The notes: generated by a model from the letters alone, not told the origin. A stretch of 64,000 nt of DNA from Paenibacillus sp. FSL R5-0766 (GCF_037971845.1 NZ_CP150227.1:1302001-1366000); one strand, 5' to 3'; counted from the first letter of the stretch, positions 7,538 to 18,638 are shown. Made by a program: numbers and translations.

Positions 7538-9208
7538 TTGCGAAATGACCGTGTGTTTACGATCAAAGATATCCTTGCACGTCCGGTATTTGGCCGAGCA
7601 CGACTAGCGGCAGGGAAGGATGGAGTGAACCGTCAGGTTGGTTGGGTTCATGTATTGGAGATTACCAATGTATCTCCATTCGTAAGCCCCCATGATCTTA
7701 TTTTATCCACTGGACTGTGGCTTCAATCGGAAGAAGGGCGCGAAGAGTATCTGCTTCAGCTCATTGGCAGTGAGGCAGCGGGGCTATGTGTGGAGTTTGG
7801 TACCAGCATATACGGAATCCCGGAAGAACTGATTGAACTGGCGGACAGACACCAGTTTCCGCTGATCGTATTTGAACAACCGGTCCGTTTTGTCGAGATT
7901 ACACAGGATATTCACTCTCTGCTCATTAATCATCAACACCAGTTGCTGAAAAGTCTGGAAGCATACTCCCGTCAGCTTCAGCAACGAACATTACAGAGTA
8001 CGGATATGTCTGCTCTGCTGAACCTGTTGCATGAGTATGCTACCAAACCGGTGGTGTACATTTCGTCCATGGAGCCAGGCAGTTTTGTGCCCGAACTTGT
8101 TCCGGAGATGGAACAGGCCATCTATACCTGGTATGAGCAGGAGGTAGAACATCTGGATTTGAATGATTCAGATACCGAATTATGGTTCCACATCGACGAA
8201 GAGAAGGCTCTGCTGTGTCATCCGGTCGTCTGTTTTGGCCAGGTATTTTCGGCTGTAGGCATGATTGTGCATCCCGCAGCTCCAGTCGAATATCTCAAGT
8301 TGTTGCTCGACTATACAGCGAAGGCGGCGGCAGCGCTCACGCTTCGATCCCAGTTTCTTGAAGAGAAGATGGTCCGCAATCAGAACGAGCTGATCCAGGA
8401 TCTGATGAATGGCAACATCCATCAGGAGGAACAGGCACAGACTAGAATGGGGCTTCGTTTGCTGGTGAAGGGACAGTACTGGTTTGCAGGAGGGGTCATC
8501 GAGATTGAGCATCGATTGAAGGGTACAGGCCGGGAGCGAATGGAAGCCAATCATCAGGATGTTCTTGTCCTGCTGCGTTCCCTGCTCAAGAAGAACAATC
8601 TGCCTAGCCTGATTATGCTGAAGAACAACCAGGTATATGTGTGCTGTGCGAAGGAAGCGGTAACGGCTGCTGCACGTCATCAACTGCTGCGATTGCTGGA
8701 GGGGATTGCGCAAGACGTGAAACGGTTTGCCAGTCGTAACTTGAAACAGGTTATGATTCATGTGGGATTTGGCAAGTTACGCAACCGTTTGACCAGCCTG
8801 CCGGAGAGCCTTCAGGAGGCCTATCAGGTGATCGAAGTTTCAAGATCGGTAGATCTGATGGAACATGTTCACTTTTACGAACGTATGGGTATATATCAAA
8901 TGTTAAAAGCGTTACCCCAATCCTTCCTGCAACCCTTTGTCCAGGATCACCTGGGTATGTTGATTGAACATGACCAAACGCATCACCTGCGATTGGTGGA
9001 TACGTTGGATGCGTACCTGCAGAACTTTGGTTCCAAACGGGATGCGGCTGCCCAGTTATTTATTCATCGGCAAACGTTGTACAACAGACTGGAGAAGCTG
9101 GAAGAACTGATGGGTCCAGATTACATGGATCAAGGGAGAAGAATCTGTCTGGAGATGGCGCTGCTCGCGCACGCGATGATTGAGAATGGGCAGTGGCAAT
9201 CCTCTTGA
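7538..9208 (+). CDS. adeR: PucR family transcriptional regulator, probable AdeR-type activator of ald
   Basis: 556 residues. The start is TTG, placed 7 bases after AAAGAGGG. The N-terminal PucR domain runs from about residue 5 to 125 (FTIKDILARPVFGRARLAAG, then ILSTGLWLQS). A middle region resembles the CdaR GGDEF-like domain, and the C-terminal PucR helix-turn-helix is at about 485-540 (FGSKRDAAAQLFIHRQTLYN). In B. subtilis the PucR protein AdeR lies beside ald and activates it; the same divergent layout here supports that role, with alanine or a related metabolite as the likely signal. The symbol rests on family plus position, not on a comparison I could run. Confidence 0.85.
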   Translation: MRNDRVFTIKDILARPVFGRARLAAGKDGVNRQVGWVHVLEITNVSPFVSPHDLILSTGLWLQSEEGREEYLLQLIGSEAAGLCVEFGTSIYGIPEELIELADRHQFPLIVFEQPVRFVEITQDIHSLLINHQHQLLKSLEAYSRQLQQRTLQSTDMSALLNLLHEYATKPVVYISSMEPGSFVPELVPEMEQAIYTWYEQEVEHLDLNDSDTELWFHIDEEKALLCHPVVCFGQVFSAVGMIVHPAAPVEYLKLLLDYTAKAAAALTLRSQFLEEKMVRNQNELIQDLMNGNIHQEEQAQTRMGLRLLVKGQYWFAGGVIEIEHRLKGTGRERMEANHQDVLVLLRSLLKKNNLPSLIMLKNNQVYVCCAKEAVTAAARHQLLRLLEGIAQDVKRFASRNLKQVMIHVGFGKLRNRLTSLPESLQEAYQVIEVSRSVDLMEHVHFYERMGIYQMLKALPQSFLQPFVQDHLGMLIEHDQTHHLRLVDTLDAYLQNFGSKRDAAAQLFIHRQTLYNRLEKLEELMGPDYMDQGRRICLEMALLAHAMIENGQWQSS

Positions 9209-9230
9209 TGAGGTGAATGAAATGCAAGAC

Positions 9231-9269
9231 AGACTGTGCACCCATCTTACACTACTTTGAGCACAGTCT
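9231..9269. repeat. Inverted repeat after the adeR-like gene
   Basis: AGACTGTGC at 9231-9239 and GCACAGTCT at 9261-9269 form a perfect 9-bp stem with a 21-base loop. There is no T-run, so it is at best a weak terminator. The loop contains the stop codon of the small minus-strand frame described next. Confidence 0.6.
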
Positions 9270-9558
9270 AGCAGTTTCTACTAATCCGCCGGGTATGTTG
9301 TAATGAAGCAGGCAGGCGTTGCAGAATGGAAGTGGAGCGTCGGCCCCGATATAGCTTCGTTTGACCGGAGGATGGTGCCAGTGATAAGGAAGAAGGTGCA
9401 GCCAGCCGATACGGGGGGGATGACCGGTCAGGGCGTACTTCCGGTTCTGCGTCGTTGTCCTCCATTGAAATGCCACTTTGGTGCAGCCATTCATTAAGTC
9501 GTTTGGGATTGATTCCAAGTTGTCCGCTCAGATTACAGATATCGAGGTTTATTCTCAC
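9252..9558 (-). pseudogene. small reading frame of about 101 codons interrupted by one frameshift at a G7 run
   Basis: A GTG start at 9558 has a good ribosome site (GGAAAGGCGG, 6-base spacing) and opens MRINLDICNLSGQLGINPKR, which could form a small helix-turn-helix-like segment. At the run of seven G at 9413-9419 (seven C on the coding strand) the sensible reading passes into another frame, IGWLHLLPYHWHHPPVK then GADAPLPFCNACLLHY, ending at the TAG at 9252-9254. Removing one base of the run would give one continuous protein. It may be a decayed gene, a phase-variable tract, a sequencing error or chance. No family is recognised. The stretch 9559-9875 shows nothing else beyond promoter-like AT-rich sequence. 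Confidence 0.35.
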
Positions 9559-9875
9559 ACAAATCCGCCTTTCCTGGAATATCGGGCTGGTAGTAGGGTA
9601 TGAAAGGGAAGCATGAATTCGAGATCAGTAAATACTCATATGCATGTTGGCTGTGCTGGATCGGCGGAATGATTCATTAAGTTAAGAAATAATGCAGAGG
9701 CGTTTATGTATACCTTGTTATACGTTTCCATGTCCGCTGTTTTGAATATTTCCATTAAATTGGCTTTTAACAAGATTCTATCACTTCACATGCAATTGCG
9801 CGTCTCAATATAGTCTCAATTTTGTGAGAGAAAAAAGTATATTAAAAGTACCAGTATCTAGTACGGAGGACATAT

Positions 9876-11945
9876 ATGGGAAACAGTAGTGAGGCGAAAT
9901 ACGACAAATATGTTGAGGATGGCAAACGTTTCATTGGTCGAACCAAGGAACTGACGACACTGGAGCGGTGGTTCAATCATCCGGAAGCCCCATTAACCAT
10001 ATTTTCAATTACGGGCATGGGAGGCATTGGTAAATCTTCCTTGCTTTCAGAGATGTTATCTGTCTCTCGGGATCGAGGTGCGACGGCAATCTGGATGGAT
10101 GGTCGATCATGTGGGGCGACTCCCTCCGTTTTTATGGATTATTTGTCCTCTACATTAGGCTTGGAAACAATGGATAGTGAAGGATACCCGCGACCAATGA
10201 GTCTGCTGAGAGACACATCGATCGAGAAGAGATTGGTTCTGGCCGTGGATAATTATGAAGAGCTTGCTCTGTTAGAAAGCTGGTTCATGGAAGTCTTTGT
10301 ATCCAAACTTCCGTTAAGAGGGATACTTGTCATTCTGGCATCACGCCCGGAACTGGCGTCCACCTGGCGGACACATCCCCGATTACATCAGAGGTTTATA
10401 CAGATGCGGCTTCAACATTTCACAGTGGATGAGATTACGGAATACATCACGGTGGCAGGCTTTCTGAATCAGGGGATGGCAGGTACCATTACGAGAATGA
10501 CCGATGGGCATCCGCTGGGGCTGGCCCTTGCTGTAGAAGCTGCGGGTCAGAAGAGGAATCTTCCGCAGTCCGAATGGGCTGAACTGTCGCATATGATCAG
10601 TGCTCGATTATTATTGGAACTTACGACACCCCGTCTGCATCCTGTGGTGGAGGTACTAACACTGCTTGAGACAGCCAATCAGGAATTATTATCATCAGTA
10701 CTGGATATGACTGTGACGCAAGAAGACTACCACATGCTGAGACAGATGTCGTTTATCCGTTCCGGTCCGGATGGTCTTGGACTGCATGATATGGCCAGGG
10801 TGCATCTGCTACGGGATTTTCGACAGCGTGAGCCACATCGGTTGCAGACATTGCGTATCAAGATTGCGAAGCTGCTGAAACCGCTACATGAACACGCAGG
10901 GGCTCATGCGCGTCGTCAAATCGCCCGAAAGATGCTTCTGCTCTGTCAGGAATCCATGCTTCAATACCGCAAGTACGCAGACGTGTCTCGTGATTCCCTG
11001 TTCTCCCCTCTTGAGACGATGAGAAAAGAGGATCTGCCCGCTCTGCACAGCTTGTTACAGCAATGGTGCGAGTACAGCGTGGAACCATGGCAGGCTGTGT
11101 CCTATGGCCCGTTCCTGGATGAGCTGGCGCACCGTTATCCCGAAGGGATCGTATTGATGCGTGACCAGCTTGGAGAGCCGATCGCCATGTTCATTACAGT
11201 GCTAGTACATAGGGAAAGTAGCGGGCTGCTACTGAAGTATTTTCCGAATGAGATGCATGAATGCTTCACTCTACAGGAGCTTGAGAATGACCCGGATCAG
11301 AGTGATACTCACTTTGCATTGCTGGCTGCAGCAAGAGATGATGTGCCTGGTTATACACGAGAAGAACTGGTGGGATACATGGCACTGGATCGACTATCTC
11401 TACTGGGTGATGGTGCACGAGCGATGCTCGTTGCAACGAATCCTCACCTGAAACTATTTTTGCAAAGTATTGGATTCCAGATGCGAAGAACCCGCACTCG
11501 TGTCTGTGACAGATTCGGGGACCGGGCGGACATACTTGATTTGGATTTGCGTAGCGGGCAATTCGGAGAGTGGGTCATGTCTCTGCTTGATCCGAAATCA
11601 ACAGAAGATCGTATACAGCCGGAAACAACGGAAGTGGATGGTGTTATCTGGACTGAACAGGATGTTCGCAAGATGTTGGGGGATCTTCGTTCCCCAGGAG
11701 AATTGCATGAATATGCTGACAGGGTTAGAGGAGTAAAGGATGGAATCCAGTTACAGCTGTATGTCATGGATCTGTTGGAAGGCAGGGTACACGGCCTATC
11801 TCCACAGGATCAGATGCTGTTATACGCGGCTTACTGGACGCATGCTGGCAATCCAACTGCCGCAGCCCAGACGTGTTCCATGAGTCGGGCGACATTCTAT
11901 CGCCATCTCAGAACAGCGCTGACTCGCCTGGCGCGGATTTTGTAG
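9876..11945 (+). CDS. STAND/NB-ARC-type ATPase with C-terminal helix-turn-helix, probable regulator
   Basis: 689 residues with ribosome site GGAGGACATAT. It opens with IGRTKELTTLERWF (about residues 18-31), then a Walker A loop TGMGGIGKSSLL near 47-58, a Walker B strand RLVLAVDNYEE near 118-128 and a sensor strand VILASRPE near 152, the order of STAND signal-transduction ATPases. A long helical middle follows without recognisable TPR motifs. The last 40 residues, AAAQTCSMSRATFYRHLRTA, look like a DNA-binding helix-turn-helix. Such proteins are ligand-gated ATP switches, often transcription activators. It is a single gene, convergent with the sigma-54 activator; its target and ligand are unknown. 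Confidence 0.72.
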   Translation: MGNSSEAKYDKYVEDGKRFIGRTKELTTLERWFNHPEAPLTIFSITGMGGIGKSSLLSEMLSVSRDRGATAIWMDGRSCGATPSVFMDYLSSTLGLETMDSEGYPRPMSLLRDTSIEKRLVLAVDNYEELALLESWFMEVFVSKLPLRGILVILASRPELASTWRTHPRLHQRFIQMRLQHFTVDEITEYITVAGFLNQGMAGTITRMTDGHPLGLALAVEAAGQKRNLPQSEWAELSHMISARLLLELTTPRLHPVVEVLTLLETANQELLSSVLDMTVTQEDYHMLRQMSFIRSGPDGLGLHDMARVHLLRDFRQREPHRLQTLRIKIAKLLKPLHEHAGAHARRQIARKMLLLCQESMLQYRKYADVSRDSLFSPLETMRKEDLPALHSLLQQWCEYSVEPWQAVSYGPFLDELAHRYPEGIVLMRDQLGEPIAMFITVLVHRESSGLLLKYFPNEMHECFTLQELENDPDQSDTHFALLAAARDDVPGYTREELVGYMALDRLSLLGDGARAMLVATNPHLKLFLQSIGFQMRRTRTRVCDRFGDRADILDLDLRSGQFGEWVMSLLDPKSTEDRIQPETTEVDGVIWTEQDVRKMLGDLRSPGELHEYADRVRGVKDGIQLQLYVMDLLEGRVHGLSPQDQMLLYAAYWTHAGNPTAAAQTCSMSRATFYRHLRTALTRLARIL

Positions 11946-11982
11946 GGTTCTATTCGTTCATCATACCGATAATGACGATAAG

Positions 11983-12012
11983 AAGAGGCTGGTCATAGAC
12001 CAAGCCTCTTCA
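11983..12012 (-). terminator. Weak terminator hairpin overlapping the end of the sigma-54 activator gene
   Basis: GAAGAGGCT-GGTC pairs with GACC-AGCCTCTTC around a 2-3 base loop. The hairpin includes the last codons of the minus-strand gene and lies between two convergent genes. Only a short T-rich tail follows on either strand. Confidence 0.5.
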
Positions 12013-13702
12013 TGCGGTTATAGAGCGTTGCCCTGGAGATGCCAAGTTGCTTGGCGAGTGTTCGTTTGTTGCCACCTGCTGCTTTCAGATATTGAATTAG
12101 AAGTTGCGCCTCATAGGTGTCCAATTTTTGCTGGTAGGTAACACCTGAGACAAGTTCGGAATCATTCGAGGTATCTAATTCGTCCACATTTGCAACGGAT
12201 CGAGGTTCTTGTTCTGCTCCCGCCGAATCCTGACGTTGCTGATTTTCGTTGTTGGCATATGAATGAATTCCGGATGTCAGTTGAACTTCGGACTGTTCAT
12301 GCATGGTGAGGGAAGTGAGGGTATCAGGCAGGTATTCCTGCTTCACCTCACCATCTGTCGTCAGAATGGTCAGGCGTTCGATCACATTGCGTAATTCACG
12401 TACATTGCCTGGCCAATCATATTGGAACAGTAACTTGAACACTTCAGGTGGAACCAACTCAATGTGACGATTATAGAGCAATGAGAACTCTTGCAGGAAC
12501 GTCTGGGTTAATTCATATATATCTTCCTTGCGCATGCGCAAAGGAGGGATGACAAGGTTAATGACATTCAGCCGATAGTAGAGATCTTCTCGGAATTGAT
12601 TGCGGGCAATCATACTTAGTAGATTCTGGTTGGTCGCAGCGATAATCCGGCAGTCGGCCTGTTTCATTCGCGTTCCCCCCACAGGAAAGTAACTCTTCTC
12701 CTGTAACACCCGAAGCAGCTTCACTTGCAATTCCAATGGCATCTCACCGATCTCATCCAGAAAAAGAGTGCCCCCTTCGGCAAGCTCAATCTTACCCTTT
12801 TTGCCTTTGGGATCCGCTCCGGAAAATGCGCCTTTTTCATAGCCGAATAGCTCACTTTCAAACAAGGAAGCGGGGATTGCCCCGCAGTTAATAGCGATAA
12901 ACGGTGCAGTCTGCAATTCACGAAGATCATGAATAGCTTTGGCGAATAACTCCTTGCCTGTGCCGCTCTCACCGAGTATAAGTACGGTTGCTGAGGTGGT
13001 ACTGATCTTGCGAATGGTCTCCATGCACTGCTTAATAACCAAGCTACTGCCCTTGATTCTGGCAAATGGATCTAATTCGGGACGTAGCCGAGCAACGGCT
13101 TTCTCCAAGTGCTGGACTTTGGAGGTCATATGTAATAGTTCCTGATGTAATCGGATTTCGGTTGTTATATCCACTTCGGCAGCAACTGCACCCACAATAT
13201 GTCCATCCAGTTGGACAGGACGAGCATTAATCAGGGCGAACAGGTCGGGCCGTGGCTGATGCTGTTTGCGATAGACCGTTTCGCCGGTATACAACGTCTT
13301 GAGAGACTGTAGCCGATCTGGAGGAAAAAAGTCCGCTGCGGGTTGTCCGATGATGTCTTTTTTGCTGATCGAAAAAACATGCTCCGCGCCAGTTGTCCAG
13401 TAAGCCACCTTGGCATCTTCATTAATTAATGTCAGAGCTGAACCCGCTGTCTCCAGTGTGGTCTCAAAATAAGCTTCTATTAGGCGATGCGCATGCATCA
13501 TGGCATGCAAAACATCGGATACGGCGATATATCCCAATAGGGGTCCATCATCCTGAATGTATAGATAAGAAGATGTGTTGAATAAGCAGAAGGCATCTAC
13601 CAACGATGTTGAGGACGGAATGGTAAATGTGGGGAGGTCTGTATCCAGAATATCCATATCCGTACGCAATAAAGACATTAATTCTGGAAGTAAATGTTTC
13701 AT
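11993..13702 (-). CDS. sigma-54-dependent enhancer-binding activator (CBS-like, PAS, AAA+, Fis-type HTH)
   Basis: 569 residues from the ATG at 13702, 6 bases after GAGGTG. Domains in order: a CBS-like N-terminus (about 20-65), PAS sensor (about 75-185), AAA+ sigma-54 interaction domain with Walker A LGESGTGKELF near 245, the sigma-54-contacting loop GAFSGA near 292 (Ser in place of the usual Thr), Walker B GTLFLDEIG, and WPGNVREL near 430, then a Fis-type helix-turn-helix (LAKQLGISRATLYNRM) at the end. There is no response-regulator receiver domain, so it should sense a small molecule through PAS/CBS as RocR-type activators do. Three sigma-54 promoters and rpoN itself lie within 8 kb, so it is the prime candidate activator of the proline genes. 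Confidence 0.93.
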   Translation of the reverse strand: MKHLLPELMSLLRTDMDILDTDLPTFTIPSSTSLVDAFCLFNTSSYLYIQDDGPLLGYIAVSDVLHAMMHAHRLIEAYFETTLETAGSALTLINEDAKVAYWTTGAEHVFSISKKDIIGQPAADFFPPDRLQSLKTLYTGETVYRKQHQPRPDLFALINARPVQLDGHIVGAVAAEVDITTEIRLHQELLHMTSKVQHLEKAVARLRPELDPFARIKGSSLVIKQCMETIRKISTTSATVLILGESGTGKELFAKAIHDLRELQTAPFIAINCGAIPASLFESELFGYEKGAFSGADPKGKKGKIELAEGGTLFLDEIGEMPLELQVKLLRVLQEKSYFPVGGTRMKQADCRIIAATNQNLLSMIARNQFREDLYYRLNVINLVIPPLRMRKEDIYELTQTFLQEFSLLYNRHIELVPPEVFKLLFQYDWPGNVRELRNVIERLTILTTDGEVKQEYLPDTLTSLTMHEQSEVQLTSGIHSYANNENQQRQDSAGAEQEPRSVANVDELDTSNDSELVSGVTYQQKLDTYEAQLLIQYLKAAGGNKRTLAKQLGISRATLYNRMKRLGL

Positions 13703-14153
13703 CGATATCACCTCAGTTAGGGCATAACTTTTGGAAACGACTTCTTTTACACGAGTTACTTATAAGTGATCTACATATGAAATGACTGGAGAATGATGGT
13801 TACCCATATTATAACTTTCCAAATGAGGTGTGTATATATTTTTTGACATGAAGCATACATGTTGTCGGCACAGAAGAGATCAATGTTGAATTTTCATTTC
13901 TGATATTTCCTTTTACTATTATTTTAAGGAATTAATGCTAATTCTAACGGTCCATTCAGTATTTTGGGTGAGGGTTGAGTTATTATAAATGACATTTGAG
14001 TTACCTGATTAAACTGTTATTTCTCAATCTGCTCCACGGACAGTTGAAGTGATTATTCATATAGAACATGAATTGTCCACACCATTAAGAAACTTCTGAA
14101 TAATGCTGTATGAAGGCCATCCGCATGAAGAAGAACTAAAGGAGTGTGATGAA
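13703..14153. other. Divergent intergenic region before the collagen-like gene
   Basis: About 450 AT-rich bases between the divergent activator and collagen-like genes. A TTGACA at 13848-13853 is a possible -35 on the plus strand, but no well-spaced -10 is obvious. For a spore-coat gene a sigma-E/sigma-K promoter would be expected and I cannot assign one. No gene is seen. Confidence 0.4.
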
Positions 14154-15644
<1,491 letters not shown>

Positions 15645-15790
15645 AAGGCTTTTCGAGCTTGTAATTTTAATTAATAAATGGATGTGTCCAGAAAAATAGA
15701 CAGTTAAAATTGGGGATGCTAATTTTTTAGACATTAAGAGATGAATCGGAGAAAAGGAAAGTTGGATGCTCTGGTGAGGTGTTCGTACTG

Positions 15791-15838
15791 AAAAAACCAT
15801 GTGCCCAGAAAAAAAGAGGCAACATGGTTTTCTTTTGT
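15791..15838. terminator. Bidirectional terminator between the collagen-like and proline dehydrogenase genes
   Basis: AAAACCATGT-GCC pairs with GGC-ACATGGTTTT around an A-rich loop, flanked by an A-run on the left and TCTTTTGTCTTTTTT on the right. It serves both convergent genes. Confidence 0.85.
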
Positions 15839-15873
15839 CTTTTTTCATATATATTGATCCAGCTGGAGAATAA

Positions 15874-16797
15874 TTATCGGAACATATTCTTAACGACCAT
15901 CCAAAGATTAGCCGGTTTTTCGGCCAAACGGCGGGTATAGTACGGATACCACATGGTGCCATAAGGTACGTAACAGCGAATGCGATAGCCTTCTTTGGCG
16001 AGACGTTCCTGTTCGCTCATGCGCAGACCATATAACATCTGGAATTCAAAGGCATCCTGCGAGATCCCCCGATCCTTGGCGTATTGTTTCGTCCAGTTAA
16101 TGATGTGATCATCATGCGAGGCAACCGCAGTGTACACACCCTGATCGAGGTGATTACGAATCATCGTTTTGAATTGATGAATGACTTCAGAAGTATTCTG
16201 ATAGGCGACTGATCCGGGTTCTTTGTAAGCACCTTTAACCAGCCGAAGCCGAATGCCTTCCCGAATCATATCACGTGTATCTTCTTCGGTGCGATGCAGG
16301 TAGGCTTGCAATACTGTGCCTGTATTGTTCAGTCCTTCCGAGTGCAATCTTCGAACAATATCCAGCGTTGCTTGAGTAAATGGACTATCCTCCATATCAA
16401 TTCGGACAAATAGATCATGCAATTTGGCTTGTGTGGCAACGGTACGGATATTTCGATAACCCTCTTCCGGGTCAAGTGCGAGGCCCATTTGTGTCGGTTT
16501 CAGCGAGACGTTGGAGTCTGCCCCTTCACGTGCAATGCCTTCTACCAGTCGTACATACTCATCCCTGTACAATGCCGCTTCGTTCAGGCGGGTGATGCCT
16601 TCGCCAAGATGATCGAGCGTAGCCATAATGCCTTTATTATTGAGTATGTGGATCTCTTCGAGAGCTTCTTCCAAGGTGTTTCCTGCAATAAATTTGCCTG
16701 CCAGCTTCTTACCATATCTAATGGACAGGTTTTCTACAGCTTTGTTGCCTGCCACGGTTAATAAGGTTTTGCGATATATTTCCGTTCCCACACTCAT
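15874..16797 (-). CDS. proline dehydrogenase (FAD-dependent)
   Basis: Oxidises L-proline to delta-1-pyrroline-5-carboxylate and passes electrons to the membrane quinone pool. 307 residues, the size of the monofunctional Bacillus-type enzyme, from the ATG at 16797, which has AAGGAGG 8 bases upstream. The more upstream ATG at 16818 lies almost at the predicted transcription start and is rejected. The TIM-barrel motifs VSLKPTQMGL, IDMEDSPFTQATL, VLQAYLHRTEED, LRLVKGAYKEP and FQMLYGLRMSEQ are all present in the usual order. It is divergent from P5C dehydrogenase and has its own sigma-54 promoter, so the pair forms a complete proline-to-glutamate pathway. Confidence 0.96.
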   Translation of the reverse strand: MSVGTEIYRKTLLTVAGNKAVENLSIRYGKKLAGKFIAGNTLEEALEEIHILNNKGIMATLDHLGEGITRLNEAALYRDEYVRLVEGIAREGADSNVSLKPTQMGLALDPEEGYRNIRTVATQAKLHDLFVRIDMEDSPFTQATLDIVRRLHSEGLNNTGTVLQAYLHRTEEDTRDMIREGIRLRLVKGAYKEPGSVAYQNTSEVIHQFKTMIRNHLDQGVYTAVASHDDHIINWTKQYAKDRGISQDAFEFQMLYGLRMSEQERLAKEGYRIRCYVPYGTMWYPYYTRRLAEKPANLWMVVKNMFR

Positions 16798-16835
16798 TTT
16801 TGTTTCCTCCTTCAGCATTGTGCATCCTTAATTCA

Positions 16836-16851
16836 AGCAAGAAACGTGCCA
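16836..16851 (-). promoter_or_regulatory. sigma-54 (-24/-12) promoter of proline dehydrogenase
   Basis: On the minus strand the sequence reads TGGCACGTTTCTTGCT, which fits the consensus TGGCAC-N5-TTGCW at every defined position. The predicted start point is about 12 bases downstream, which leaves a leader containing the AAGGAGG site and confirms the downstream ATG as the gene start. Confidence 0.88.
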
Positions 16852-16882
16852 GATTTGGCGATGATCTATTATTTTTCATGGA

Positions 16883-16962
16883 AATTTTCTGTTTAAATTG
16901 AACTTTGAAGGTTGTTCTGTCATCGGAGTGGGCAGTGTGAATTTTCTTAAGTTAAATTTAAC
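16883..16962. promoter_or_regulatory. Candidate enhancer sites shared by the two proline-gene promoters
   Basis: Between the back-to-back sigma-54 promoters lie two related sites: AATTTTCT then GTTTAAATTGAAC (16883-16903) and AATTTTCTTAA then GTTAAATTTAAC (16940-16962). The second is a perfect 12-bp palindrome inside a longer one with arms TTTTCT and AGAAAA. Spaced palindromes are typical activator sites. The segment 16906-16946 also resembles one end of the interspersed repeat at 26.4 and 36.4 kb, so part of this region may be repeat-derived. Confidence 0.45.
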
Positions 16963-16990
16963 GAGAAAAATATTTCAATTCCAACCGGAG

Positions 16991-17007
16991 TTGGCACGGA
17001 TTTTGCT
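16991..17007 (+). promoter_or_regulatory. sigma-54 (-24/-12) promoter of P5C dehydrogenase
   Basis: TTGGCACGGATTTTGCT matches the sigma-54 consensus at every defined position (TTGGCAC-N5-TTGCT). It is about 85 bases before the ATG and points at the dehydrogenase gene. The oppositely oriented promoter at 16836-16851 is 140 bases away. Confidence 0.92.
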
Positions 17008-17090
17008 ACATATATTTGGTGATGAGTAACATGCAAAATAATTCAGGCGAGCAGCCAGCGAATCCCACATCCTGAAGGAGGAATCATTTG

Positions 17091-18638
17091 ATGAATATCC
17101 CTTTTGTTAACGAACCATTCACACCCTTTGCAGTCCAGGCGAACCAGGAAGCATTTGAAGACGCACTTCGTCAGGTAGAAGCTGAACTTGGGAAGGAATA
17201 CCCGATTATTATTGGTGGGCAAAAAATAACAAGCAGCCGCACGTTAACTTCCGTGAACCCCGCAGCCAAGAATCAAGTTGTCGGAACGATCCATCAGGCA
17301 GATCAGGAATTGGCCGAAAAGGCCATTCAGACAGCAGCGGAGACATTCCACACATGGAAACATACGGACCCGAATGAACGGGCTCGTTATCTATACAAAG
17401 CAGCTGCCATTATGCGCCGTCGCAAGCATGAGTTCTCCGCATGGATGGTCTATGAAGCCGGCAAGACTTGGCCTGAAGCCGATGCGGATACAGCGGAAGC
17501 CATTGATTTTATGGAATTTTATGCACGGGATATGCAGCGACTGAGTGAATCGCAGCCCCTTGTGCGAATTGCAGGGGAAGATAATGAACTGAGTTATATA
17601 CCGCTGGGCGTGGGCATTGTCATTCCACCTTGGAACTTCCCACTGGCGATTATGGCAGGCATGACCTCTGCTGCACTGGTCTCCGGCAACACGGTAGTAT
17701 TAAAGCCCGCCAGCACAACTCCGGTGATTGCCGCGAAGTTTATGGAGCTGCTCGCAGAAGTTGGCCTGCCGGATGGCGTCGTGAACTTTTTACCAGGACC
17801 AGGCAGTGAAGTGGGTGATTATCTCGTGGATCATGCGCTTACCCGGTTTATCAGCTTCACCGGTTCCAGAGATGTAGGACTGCGAATTAATGAACGTGCG
17901 GCACGAACAGCTCCAGGTCAAAAGTGGATCAAACGGGTTATTGCAGAAATGGGCGGCAAGGATTCTATCGTTGTAGACAGTGACAGTGATCTGGAACTCG
18001 CGGCAGAGTCCATTACCGCTTCGGCATTTGGTTTCTCAGGACAGAAATGTTCGGCGTGTTCCCGTGCCATTATTCATAAGGATGTATATGATGAAGTATT
18101 GCAAAAAGTGATTGAACGGACACAGAAACTGACGATGGGTAGTCCGCTTGAAGTTGGCAGTCAGGTTGGACCGGTTATCGATGACAAGGCATATGCAAAG
18201 ATCACGGAATATATTGAAATCGGCAAGGGGGAGGGGCGTCTTGTGCACGGCGGCGGTACAGGGAACGTTGAAGGTTATTTCATTGAACCAACCATAATTG
18301 CGGATGTGGACCCCAAAGCCCGGATTGCTCAAGATGAGATTTTTGGACCTGTGCTTGCGTTCATCAAAGCAGACTCCTTTCAGGATGCATTGGATATCGC
18401 CAATAATACCGACTATGGCCTGACCGGCGCGGTAATCTCACGTAATCGTGAACATCTGGAACAGGCAAGACGCGAGTACTTTGCGGGTAATCTGTATTTC
18501 AACCGGAAATGTACCGGAGCACTGGTAGGCACACATCCATTTGGCGGATTTAACATGTCAGGCACGGATTCCAAGGCAGGTGGAAGAGACTATCTGCTGC
18601 TGTTTACACAGGCAAAGCTGGTATCGGAGAAATACTAG
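17091..18638 (+). CDS. pruA: L-glutamate gamma-semialdehyde (P5C) dehydrogenase
   Basis: NAD-dependent oxidation of glutamate-5-semialdehyde to L-glutamate, the second step of proline (and arginine) breakdown. 515 residues with ATG 8 bases after GAAGGAGGAA; the adjoining TTG codon is not needed. This is the Bacillus RocA/PutC size class. Visible are [18 protein letters not shown] (about 180-197), the nucleotide site SFTGSRDVG, the general-base Glu in [10 protein letters not shown] (about E286) and the catalytic Cys in [12 protein letters not shown] (about C320), with EIFGPVLAF near the end. A perfect sigma-54 promoter precedes it and rpoN follows 128 bases downstream, so co-regulation with proline dehydrogenase is strongly indicated. 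Confidence 0.97.
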   Translation: MNIPFVNEPFTPFAVQANQEAFEDALRQVEAELGKEYPIIIGGQKITSSRTLTSVNPAAKNQVVGTIHQADQELAEKAIQTAAETFHTWKHTDPNERARYLYKAAAIMRRRKHEFSAWMVYEAGKTWPEADADTAEAIDFMEFYARDMQRLSESQPLVRIAGEDNELSYIPLGVGIVIPPWNFPLAIMAGMTSAALVSGNTVVLKPASTTPVIAAKFMELLAEVGLPDGVVNFLPGPGSEVGDYLVDHALTRFISFTGSRDVGLRINERAARTAPGQKWIKRVIAEMGGKDSIVVDSDSDLELAAESITASAFGFSGQKCSACSRAIIHKDVYDEVLQKVIERTQKLTMGSPLEVGSQVGPVIDDKAYAKITEYIEIGKGEGRLVHGGGTGNVEGYFIEPTIIADVDPKARIAQDEIFGPVLAFIKADSFQDALDIANNTDYGLTGAVISRNREHLEQARREYFAGNLYFNRKCTGALVGTHPFGGFNMSGTDSKAGGRDYLLLFTQAKLVSEKY

